Positions 41,671 to 49,118 of a DNA stretch of 64,000 nucleotides are shown here, in pieces. The position numbers and the translations under genes are program-made. Positions within the stretch are counted from its first letter, which is position 1, and every line of letters starts with the position of its first letter. Under the pieces are notes generated by a model. It searched no databases. It was not told where the DNA came from and saw only the letters and a program-made list of their open reading frames with translations. Source of the stretch: JAPLUA01 sp964625855 (GTDB lineage: Bacteria; Verrucomicrobiota; Verrucomicrobiia; Limisphaerales; UBA8199); assembly GCA_964625855.1 (NCBI GenBank), contig CAZVFC010000009.1, positions 62,001 to 126,000 on the forward strand, given 5' to 3'.

Positions 41671-42381
41671 CTATTTCCTCAAGTAAGTAAACACGATCGC
41701 GATGCTCACTTTGAACATGTAATAGAACGCATGGAAACCCTGGATGGAGGACTGCCCGCCCAGCCGCTCGCACATCTCCACGGGCACTTCCCCAAACTTC
41801 AACCCCTGACGGGCATAGAGGATAATCGCCTCGGGTTCCGGATACTCGTCGGGATACGAATCGCATAAGACCTCCATCGCCCTTCGGTTCATCAGCCGCA
41901 TGCCCGAGGTCGGGTCCAGCACCTCCTTGCCGACGATGAGCTTGAGCAACCACCGCAGGAACTTGATACCCGACCGGCGCAGGAGGGTGGATTGAAAGCC
42001 TTCTCTATCAACAAAGCGCGAGCCGATGGCGATATCCCACCCGTTCCGCTCCAGTTCCCGGAGCATCAGCGCGATATAACTCGGCGGATGCTGGCCGTCT
42101 CCGTCAATCTGGATCGCCATGTCAAACTGGTTGCGGAAGGCGTATTTGAGGCCGGTCTGCACCGCACCGCCGATGCCAAGATTGATGGGCAGGTTCAGGG
42201 CCACGCAGTTCAGATGCGAAATAAGCTCCGCCGTGCCATCGGTCGAGCAGTCATTGACTACCACGGGCGTGAGCACGGCTTCCTCGAGCTTGAGCGCGTT
42301 GACGGCCTGGACAACCGAACAGATGCTGGCCTCTTCGTTGTAGGCGGGGATCACCGCCGCGATTCTCACCGGCCGGCTCAT
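41671..42381 (-). CDS. Family 2 glycosyltransferase (dolichol-phosphate mannosyltransferase-like)
   Basis: This 236-aa GT-A enzyme starts at ATG 42381 (MSRPVRIAAVIPAYNEE); an in-frame ATG 33 nt upstream is possible. Motifs are PAYNEE, VVVNDCSTDGT and the D-x-D-type QIDGDGQHPP, with ATP-independent transfer from a nucleotide sugar expected. The C-terminal SIQGFHAFYYMFKVSIAIVF is a short amphipathic or hydrophobic end, as in DPM1-like enzymes that load polyprenyl phosphate. It heads the minus-strand glycan operon. Confidence 0.85.
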   Translation of the reverse strand: MSRPVRIAAVIPAYNEEASICSVVQAVNALKLEEAVLTPVVVNDCSTDGTAELISHLNCVALNLPINLGIGGAVQTGLKYAFRNQFDMAIQIDGDGQHPPSYIALMLRELERNGWDIAIGSRFVDREGFQSTLLRRSGIKFLRWLLKLIVGKEVLDPTSGMRLMNRRAMEVLCDSYPDEYPEPEAIILYARQGLKFGEVPVEMCERLGGQSSIQGFHAFYYMFKVSIAIVFTYLRK

Positions 42382-42521
42382 GGCTTTGACTTCCGCGTTT
42401 AGCGGCCCTTGCATGGCAGTCTGGGGGTATCTTTGAATATGTTCCCGGCATGCTCCGCTGGAATCAGCCGTGCTGTCAAGCGCCGAACGCCTGCGGCCGA
42501 AGCGTTTTCGGCTGCCGCGGT

Positions 42522-42550
42522 TTGGACTTTTCCTTGCCGATGGCTATGTA
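42522..42550 (+). promoter_or_regulatory. Candidate sigma-70-like promoter upstream of the membrane glycosyltransferase
   Basis: TTGGAC (42522-42527) and TATGTA (42545-42550) are separated by exactly 17 bp, about 105 bp upstream of the ATG at 42657, in the divergent spacer. Both hexamers deviate at one or two positions from consensus. It is the best promoter-like pair I found by eye; support is sequence-only. Confidence 0.35.
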
Positions 42551-42656
42551 ATAGCCTCCTCTTTATGCGTAAATGTGCTCGTGATTTGAGCGGATCTTTG
42601 TTGCGGGTTCCTCGGGCCTCTTTGGGGTTGAACCAAACCGCTGCAGCGCGGCCCGC

Positions 42657-44654
42657 ATGACTTCCGCCAACCCCCAGGGCGCGGGCAATTCAGCTTCCTC
42701 GGCCGCGCCGGCGCGAATGGTGCGGGAGAGCCTCCCCAAGCCGTTAGGGCCGGTTGCGGGCTGGATCTTGTTTTGCGTTTTCTGCAATTGCGCCGGCTGG
42801 CTGCTTTCCGCCGTCCATCAACTCAACGCAACCGGCTACAGCGTCGGCCTGTCGGTGCTTCTCCTGCTGGCGATCACCTTTCGCAAGCGCTTCTTTTCCG
42901 ATAGGCCATTGGGTGGACGGCTGAAGAAACTCTGCCGCCGGTTTCGGCGGATGTTCCCGCTGGCCTATTTGGCTTTGGCGATCATGGCCATCCTGGGGGG
43001 AATCCTTTGGCCGCCCGGCAACCCGGATGGGCTGACGCAGCGCATCCCGCGGGTTCTCCACTGGCTGGCCGAGCAACGCTGGCACTGGATTGACCATAGC
43101 CCTCACAGCTTCAATACGCACGCGTGCGGCTTCGAATGGTTGATGGCGCCCATGTTAGCGATTCTCCGGACTGATCGCTGGGTGTTCGTTTACAATGGAA
43201 TCTGCTACCTGCTGATGCCGGGATTGGTATTCAGCCTGTTCCGCCGCCTGGGCGTCAGCGGACGCGTGGCGTGGCATTGGATGTGGCTGTTGCCGGCCGG
43301 ACTGGGCTTTGCGATGCAGGCTGGCAGCATCGGCAACGATGCGGTCGGGGCGCTTTTCGCGCTGGCGGCGGTGGATTTCGCCGCGCGCGCATGGACCAGC
43401 CGGCGGGCTGCGGACGTTTGGCTATCCATCCTGGCGGCGGCACTCCTTTCGGGGCTCAAGACCAGCAATCTGCCACTCGGATTGCCGTGGCTTATCGCGA
43501 TATGGCCCAGCCTGCGGCTGCTGTGGCAACGACCGTTCCGCACGGCGCTCGTGCTGACGGTCGCACTCTTGAGTTCGCTCTTGCCCGTCATGCTCGCCAT
43601 CCGCCTGCATGGCGGCGATTGGCTTGGCCGGGCGTTGGAATCCGAAGGGATGTCCACCCCCGCGCCTTGGGTGACCCTGACTGCCAACACCCTGAACCTG
43701 GCACTCGGCAATCTCCAACCCCCGCTCTTTCCGCTCGCGGATCGCTGGAACGAACACGCTTACAGGCTACTGCCCAAGGGCTTGCTGACAAGGATGGAGG
43801 CAGGGTTTGAGCCGGGCGCGGCTCACCTCCGGGCGATTGACCTGCAATTCGAGGTTTGTGCCGGCCTGGGTGTGGGCGTCAGTCTGCTGCTGCTCATCTC
43901 CTGGCTCTGCGCCCGACGGCGCCCACCGCTTCCCGCGTCCAGCCCTCCGCCCGTCGGCCCCTATCCGCGCTACGTCGTTCCTCTGGTTCGTTGGTCGGCG
44001 GTGATTTCGCTGCTCGTCTTCATGCGGTACATGAACGTCAGCAGCCTCTCGCGGCTGGTGATGCCCTATTACTGCCTGGTGATCCCCCTGTTGTTGACCG
44101 GCGCGGGCCACCAACGGCTGGTGCGCGCCCGGTGGTGGAGAGTCTTGGCCGCCGCGGTCTTTCTGCTCGCAGCCGGAATGCTCATCCTCAATCCTCCGCG
44201 TCCGCTTTGGCCGGCCGAAACCCTGCTCAGCCGCCTGTCCGCCCGCCACCCGCATTCCCACATCATCGCCCGAGGCATGTTGCTCTACCAAAGCTATGCC
44301 GTCCGTTGGGACCTGCTGGCGCCGGTTCGCGACCACATCCCCGCCGACGCCACCGATGTTGGCTTGATGACCTATATCAGCGCTTCGCCGATGCAGACCT
44401 CCCTCTGGCGGCCGTTCGGTCACCGGCGAATCTGGCCGCTGAAACCGACGCATTCCCGCGAGGACCTGGCAATGAAGGGCATTGAATACGTCGTGATTGC
44501 CCTCGAGGGCACGCCCCCTCGGGACCGCGCGTGGCTGGAGGCATGGTCGCAAGACCACGGCGGCTCTGTCATTGCCGAGGTGCCGGTCAGGAATCGCGCC
44601 ACCGGCGACCCCTGGCCCTGGTACGTGATCAAGCTGGCTCCAGCCACCAACTAG
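42657..44654 (+). CDS. Polytopic membrane protein, probable GT-C-type glycosyltransferase
   Basis: This 665-aa protein has about 10-12 hydrophobic segments, and the last roughly 150 residues form a soluble C-terminal part. After TM3 the loop NPDGLTQRIPRVLHWLAEQR carries an acidic/basic pattern like the first periplasmic loop of GT-C enzymes (PMT/ArnT type), but the classic D-D/D-E pair is not evident. It is divergent from the GT2-acetyltransferase operon. Lipid-linked sugar transfer at the periplasmic face is an inference; a flippase-like or unknown membrane role is also possible. Confidence 0.55.
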   Translation: MTSANPQGAGNSASSAAPARMVRESLPKPLGPVAGWILFCVFCNCAGWLLSAVHQLNATGYSVGLSVLLLLAITFRKRFFSDRPLGGRLKKLCRRFRRMFPLAYLALAIMAILGGILWPPGNPDGLTQRIPRVLHWLAEQRWHWIDHSPHSFNTHACGFEWLMAPMLAILRTDRWVFVYNGICYLLMPGLVFSLFRRLGVSGRVAWHWMWLLPAGLGFAMQAGSIGNDAVGALFALAAVDFAARAWTSRRAADVWLSILAAALLSGLKTSNLPLGLPWLIAIWPSLRLLWQRPFRTALVLTVALLSSLLPVMLAIRLHGGDWLGRALESEGMSTPAPWVTLTANTLNLALGNLQPPLFPLADRWNEHAYRLLPKGLLTRMEAGFEPGAAHLRAIDLQFEVCAGLGVGVSLLLLISWLCARRRPPLPASSPPPVGPYPRYVVPLVRWSAVISLLVFMRYMNVSSLSRLVMPYYCLVIPLLLTGAGHQRLVRARWWRVLAAAVFLLAAGMLILNPPRPLWPAETLLSRLSARHPHSHIIARGMLLYQSYAVRWDLLAPVRDHIPADATDVGLMTYISASPMQTSLWRPFGHRRIWPLKPTHSREDLAMKGIEYVVIALEGTPPRDRAWLEAWSQDHGGSVIAEVPVRNRATGDPWPWYVIKLAPATN

Positions 44655-44779
44655 GACCCGCCCTCCTTTCCGGGCATCCGGCCTGAAGAGTCGCCGCCAT
44701 CCTTACCCTCTTGACTGGATTCGGGCGTATCCCGCCATTCCCAGGATTGCCTCAAGCTCGACCGTCCAAGCGCTGGAAA

Positions 44780-44843
44780 GTCTCGCCGAGGCGTCCGGTC
44801 CCGCGCGGACACCGACGCTTCGGCGAAACGTCCCTACCTGCCA
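44780..44843. repeat. Palindromic repeat of the cgccgaggcgtccg family
   Basis: It contains gtctcgccgaggcgtccgg, a ccgcgcggacacc middle, and gacgcttcggcgaaacgtcc followed by ctacctgcc. cgccgaggcgtcc and gacgcttcggcg are partly complementary, so the element can fold. It lies between convergent genes, right at the end of deoA. Related copies are at 37.9, 16.5 and about 5.97 kb. Confidence 0.65.
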
Positions 44844-44847
44844 AGTC

Positions 44848-46197
44848 TTACTTTGAAGCTTCGATGGTCTCCGCGATCAGCGGGATTGTGGCCGGTGGTT
44901 GCGGGGACACGTCAAACGCGCTCTTTAGCCGGGCGCAGGCGGCAGTGGCCTGAGTCTGGTCCGTGGCGTGAATGCGCGCCAACACACTCCCGGCTTGGAC
45001 AGCTTCACCGGGTTTCACGAGCTCGTCCACTCCCACATCGTAATTGAGCACCGACTCCTTGGTCAGCCGGCCGCCGCCCAGTTCCCGGATCACCTCGCCG
45101 ATGATGCGCGCATCGCACCGCGACACGAACCCGGCGTTCGGAGCCTCCAGAGGTGCCACCACCGGCGCGGTGTGATCGAGCGCGAGTTTCCGCTTGAAAG
45201 CGGCGAGATCGGCGCCCTGCGCGGCCAGCATCTCGTCCCATCTCGCGAGCGGCCTGCCCGAGGTCAGGCAGGCTTCGGCTTGCCGGAGCGCGGCGTTGAA
45301 GGACTCGGCCTTGCCGGCTTGCACGAGGAGGTGCGCGGCGCAGGCGAGCGTCAGGTCGCGCAAATCGGCCGCGGGCGCGGGTGCTTTGTGCCCTGCGCGT
45401 GAGGCGGGATCGGGGGTGAGACAGGCCACGGACTCCTTGACTTCGAGCCAGTTGCCGGCCGCCCGGCCGAGCGGAGTGTTCATGTTGGTCAACAGGGCGC
45501 GGGTGTTGACGCCGCATTCGTTGCTCAGCGCCGTGAGCGCCCGCGCCAGTTCGCGGGCCTTCTCCAGTGTTGGCATAAAGGCGGCGCAGCCGTACTTCAC
45601 ATCGAGCACCAGCGCGTCGAGGTCCTCGGCGAGCTTCTTCGAGAGGATGGAAGCGACGATGAGCGGGATCGAGGGCACTGTGCCGGTCACATCGCGCAGC
45701 GCATAAAGTCCCTTGTCCGCCGGGACCATGCTCGTGGTCTGCCCGCACATAACACAACCCAGGCTCTGGACGAGGTCGGTGATGCGCCCGGTGGGGAGCA
45801 AGGTCTGGAAGCCCGGGATGGAATCGAGCTTGTCGAGCGTGCCGCCGGTGATGCCCAGGCCGCGGCCGGATATCATCGGCACGCGGAAACCCAGGCACGC
45901 CAGCAGCGGCGCCAGCGGGAGCGACACCTTGTCGCCGATGCCGCCGGTGGAGTGTTTGTCCACCAGCGGGCGCGGATCGGACGGGAACTTCAGCACATCG
46001 CCGGAGTCGCGCATGGCGAGCGTCAGCGCGCGGACCTCGTCCGGGTCGAGGCCGCGGAAGTAAACCGCCATCAGGAAGGCGGCCATCTGGTAGTCCGGGA
46101 TGCGCCCGGCGGTGAAGTCGGACACAATCTCGCCGATCTGGGCAACTGGGAGCGCCTGGCCGTCGCGTTTGGCCTCGATAAGGCTGAGGAAGTTCAC
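44848..46197 (-). CDS. deoA: Thymidine/pyrimidine-nucleoside phosphorylase
   Basis: This 449-aa cytosolic enzyme cleaves thymidine (and possibly other pyrimidine nucleosides) with phosphate to base and (deoxy)ribose-1-phosphate. I choose GTG 46197 (VNFLSLIEAKRDG) because the family starts here; the frame is open to 46395 but that part has no family match. It has an N-terminal helical domain (1-65), the phosphate-site signature KHSTGGIGDK, then SGRGLGITGGTLDKLDSIPG, and a C-terminal PYNP-like domain with DVGVDELVKPGEAV. It stands as a single gene. Confidence 0.9.
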   Translation of the reverse strand: MNFLSLIEAKRDGQALPVAQIGEIVSDFTAGRIPDYQMAAFLMAVYFRGLDPDEVRALTLAMRDSGDVLKFPSDPRPLVDKHSTGGIGDKVSLPLAPLLACLGFRVPMISGRGLGITGGTLDKLDSIPGFQTLLPTGRITDLVQSLGCVMCGQTTSMVPADKGLYALRDVTGTVPSIPLIVASILSKKLAEDLDALVLDVKYGCAAFMPTLEKARELARALTALSNECGVNTRALLTNMNTPLGRAAGNWLEVKESVACLTPDPASRAGHKAPAPAADLRDLTLACAAHLLVQAGKAESFNAALRQAEACLTSGRPLARWDEMLAAQGADLAAFKRKLALDHTAPVVAPLEAPNAGFVSRCDARIIGEVIRELGGGRLTKESVLNYDVGVDELVKPGEAVQAGSVLARIHATDQTQATAACARLKSAFDVSPQPPATIPLIAETIEASK

Positions 46198-46967
46198 GCA
46201 CTCAAACTTACAAACGCACGCCCAAAGGCAATCCCAAACTCCGCCGCGCAACCGGACACCGCGAGCGTACCATCTGTAACGACCGGCAACAGTCTCTACG
46301 CGCCATTTACGGCCGCTTGCCTGGGGCAGCGCGGCGTTCAGCTTTTCCAGCGGGGCCAGGTGATTGACGTGCAATCGCTCGCCGATGTCGCGCATCTCGA
46401 CAAGGATGCTGCCCCGCGGCCTCCGAATCCGTACGGTGGGTCAGGCTGAAACGCCAAGACGCGGAAGGCGGAATCCGGGATCGAAGATGCAAGATCGGAA
46501 ATAATGTGGCGCGCAGGACCATTTCCTTGCCAACGGGAGAGCAGACGACGGCGTAAAATCCCTCTGAGACACCGGGAGACCGTGCAAACCGCAAAGCCAT
46601 TGCACTCCAACGTGTTACGCACGGCGCTTCCCGAGACAGCCCGGAATTATCTGGCCTGTTTATACGTAAGACATTGATAGGTAGAATGTTACACGACGCT
46701 ACAGCCACTCCACGCGCGGTTCTCCGACCCCAGTTTCCCGGTAGCTATCCGGTGTGGCTCCGGTGTCTTGCCGGCGATATCCCAGTGTGTCTCCCATGTG
46801 GATCGCTGCCCATGGGAGATACACCGGGGACACACCCTGCCGACACCTGGGTCGCCCATTGTTTGAGCACGATTTGCTGGAAACAGCAACCGATTCCAGT
46901 CTCCAGGATTCAAGCCACCGAACCTCTCTCAGGCCGACAGAATGGCGCATCATGTCGGAAAACACGC
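46198..46967. other. Spacer of 770 bp upstream of deoA
   Basis: No gene is supported, although several frames are open for 90-130 codons. It contains the third 11-bp dyad array (46738-46858), about 540 bp upstream of deoA, and a moderately AT-richer stretch around 46640-46695 (ttatacgtaagacattgata). That stretch could hold a promoter, but I did not find a clear hexamer pair. Confidence 0.45.
46738..46858. repeat. 11-bp unit array with dyad symmetry, copy 3 (divergent sequence)
   Basis: About five or six 11-bp units of the ccggtgtggct type (ccggtagctat, ccggtgtggct, ccggtgtcttg, ccggcgatatc, ccagtgtgtct, cccatgtggat) are followed by units of the inverted type ending in acacc (ggagatacacc, ggggacacacc, ctgccgacacc). 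The layout matches the arrays at 26827 and 54702, with different unit sequence and more divergence. Confidence 0.7.
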
Positions 46968-49118
46968 CTATGGCGATGTTCGCGGTATCCAGACGGTCAT
47001 TTCTGAGGGGCCACGATTGCCCCAGGCATAGTACGGAACGAGGCGCAGGTCCAGGGGTGCGGCCGGTGCAGTGCGGAATTCACGATAGAGTTGCGCGGTC
47101 CAAGGCGCCTTCGGCTGGGCCAAACCTTGGCCTTCCAGCGCGACAACGCCACCCAGCAAACGGCCATCGTACCGGGCAGTAAAATCCACGTCTTCCGGCA
47201 GCATGATCTCGAGGATACGCGCGCCCGCCGGCAGGTCTGCTGATTCGAGACAATAGACGAGCGGCCCGCGCTTGACCGCAAGCTGGTTCAAGGCTTCCTC
47301 GACAAAGGGATTCGCCTCGACCAGAATCACGGACATTGGAAGGTCCAGGTCCACGACATCTCCCGGCTGCCAGGCGCGGCGCAGGGTGAAGTAGGTGCCA
47401 GGAACTGGGAAGGTCTTGGCGGGGACGCCGTTGAGCCGAATCGTCGCGCCCCTGGCCCAACGGGGAATGCGCAGCTTTAGCGCGAAGGGACGGGCGGCAG
47501 ACTCGAGCAATTTGAGGCGCACTCGCCCATTCCAGGGGTATTCACTCTCCTGGGTGACCTTCAAGGGCTGGCCGGCAGCCAATTGGGTGTTGAGGCGGCT
47601 GCTGCCGTACAGGTTCACATAGAGCGTGTCCTCGGCTTTGGCGTAGGCGTAACCCGCGGCTTCGGCGACGGTGCGAGCCAGGTTGGGCGGACAGCAGAAG
47701 GAGCTTAGGAACGGAACGCGTCTGTGAGGCCAGCGCAGGTTCTCCGGCGGCGGGTCCAAAGCACGGAGTGGGTTAACGTAGAGGAAGTTGGTGCCGTCGA
47801 GGCTCACGCCGGAGAGCACGCTGTTGTAGAGGGCGAGTTCGAGGACGTCCACGAAGCGAGCCTCGCCCGTGATCAGGAACATGCGCCAGTTCCAGAGGAC
47901 GTTGCCGATGTTGGCGCAGGTCTCGCTGTGCGCCGTGAATTGGGGCAGTTGATAATCCCGGCCGTAGGCCTGGTGAACACGGGTGATCGTCTTCTGGTCC
48001 TTGGCCGCGTCCGGTGACGCGCCGTCGTAGAGCGCGCCACACCCGCCAGTGATATACATCTTCCGTTCGGTTAGGTTCGTCCAAATCAGGTCCAGGGGAT
48101 TCCATAGGTTCCGGTCGCCGGTCTCGGCGAACAAATCGGCCGCGCCGGCGTAGAGATAGTTGGCGCGAACTGCGTGGCCCACGGCGTTGGTTTGCTGCGC
48201 GAACGGGATGCGATCCTGGTTGTCGTCGCCGCCGGTGGTTATGAGGTCGCGCATCGCGAGGAGCTTCCCGGCCAACTCCAAGTACCGTGGCTCGCGGGTC
48301 GCGCGATAAAGCTCAACCAGGCCCATATAGTGCGAAGGGCAGATCGAGTTGCGGGCCAGGTCCGGCGTGGGATTCCGAAAGGTCTGATCGAGGAAGTCGG
48401 CCGCTTTGCAGGCCACGGCCAGGAAGTTGGTGCGACCGGTAACGCGGTGGTGCATGCAGGCGGCCGTCAACAGGTGCCCCAGGTTGTACATCTCGAATTG
48501 GAGAGGGTCTTGCAGAGGGGCGAGGGGCGAGGGGCGAGGGGAGGAGGTGGAGTCAGCTTTGCGTTGGGCGATCAAGACGGAGGTGTGTATGTAGCCGTCG
48601 GGCCGTTGGGCTTTGGCGATGACGCCCACGGCCTCCTCGATGCGCTGCGCCAGTTCAGGGTCGGAAGTCGCAGCTAGGACCGCGCAAGCGGCTTCCAGGC
48701 ATTTGTAGAAGTCGCCGTCGTTGAAGGGAGCGCCGCGCTGCCGGCCCTCGGCCAGCCCGGCAGCAATGCGGAAGTTCTGATAGAAGTGGCTGTAGTTGGT
48801 TCCGGCCATCACCGACCAAAGACCCGGCAGCGTTTGGTCACGGCAGAGGGTGAAGCGGTCGGCCCAGAAACCGTGGGTCCAATGGACTTCGTCCAAGCCC
48901 AAGGGGCGAACGTGGGCGAACGGGCTGGAACGGGTGTCCGCTATGCAGGCTTCAGTCGCGAGGAGGGGAGAAGCGGGGAAAAGCAGAAAGCAGAAAGCAG
49001 AAAGTAGAAATGGAGCGGCAAAAGGAGAGACAGAAAGATCGCAGACAGAAAGATGGGAGGACGGCGAGACGAAGGTGATCTTGCGGTCTGCAATCTGCAC
49101 GGGTGAGTTCATTTTCAC
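46968..49118 (-). CDS. GH127 (DUF1680) beta-L-arabinofuranosidase-like enzyme
   Basis: This 716-aa exported glycosidase belongs to the zinc-dependent cysteine family GH127, which removes beta-L-arabinofuranosyl residues. Zinc ligands and the nucleophile are in place: Glu399-x-Cys401 (HSETCANIG) and Cys475-Cys476 (FCCPPNLAR). The (alpha/alpha)6 barrel covers about 70-490, then beta domains. The signal peptide (about 25-54) has its hydrophobic core FLLSAFCFLL encoded by a heptamer repeat, and a second heptamer inserts a Pro/Ser-rich loop at about 190-202. The ATG overlaps the upstream gene's stop by 4 nt. Last gene of the arabinose/apiose-type operon. Confidence 0.85.
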   Translation of the reverse strand: MKMNSPVQIADRKITFVSPSSHLSVCDLSVSPFAAPFLLSAFCFLLFPASPLLATEACIADTRSSPFAHVRPLGLDEVHWTHGFWADRFTLCRDQTLPGLWSVMAGTNYSHFYQNFRIAAGLAEGRQRGAPFNDGDFYKCLEAACAVLAATSDPELAQRIEEAVGVIAKAQRPDGYIHTSVLIAQRKADSTSSPRPSPLAPLQDPLQFEMYNLGHLLTAACMHHRVTGRTNFLAVACKAADFLDQTFRNPTPDLARNSICPSHYMGLVELYRATREPRYLELAGKLLAMRDLITTGGDDNQDRIPFAQQTNAVGHAVRANYLYAGAADLFAETGDRNLWNPLDLIWTNLTERKMYITGGCGALYDGASPDAAKDQKTITRVHQAYGRDYQLPQFTAHSETCANIGNVLWNWRMFLITGEARFVDVLELALYNSVLSGVSLDGTNFLYVNPLRALDPPPENLRWPHRRVPFLSSFCCPPNLARTVAEAAGYAYAKAEDTLYVNLYGSSRLNTQLAAGQPLKVTQESEYPWNGRVRLKLLESAARPFALKLRIPRWARGATIRLNGVPAKTFPVPGTYFTLRRAWQPGDVVDLDLPMSVILVEANPFVEEALNQLAVKRGPLVYCLESADLPAGARILEIMLPEDVDFTARYDGRLLGGVVALEGQGLAQPKAPWTAQLYREFRTAPAAPLDLRLVPYYAWGNRGPSEMTVWIPRTSP
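48515..48547. repeat. Heptamer repeat (GGGGCGA)3-4 inside the GH127 gene
   Basis: Three perfect ggggcga units plus a partial fourth encode the loop SPRPSPLAP, between the helices around KAD(S) and LQFEMYNLG of the barrel. The same heptamer in the same reading phase occurs in the DUF6298-type gene at about 56273-56311. Confidence 0.9.
48975..49010. repeat. Heptamer repeat (AGCAGAA)4 encoding a signal-peptide core
   Basis: Three agcagaa units and one agtagaa unit (48982-49009), read on the minus strand, encode FLLSAFCFLL, residues 37-46 of the GH127 precursor. This is the hydrophobic h-region of its signal peptide. A nearby cagacagaaagat pair (49026-49052) extends the periodic region. Confidence 0.85.

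Noticed and set aside
46198..46395. Upstream extension of the thymidine phosphorylase frame
   Set aside because: The 66 extra residues have no family match, and the family N-terminus begins at the GTG at 46197. A fragment of an unrelated gene cannot be excluded but nothing supports it.
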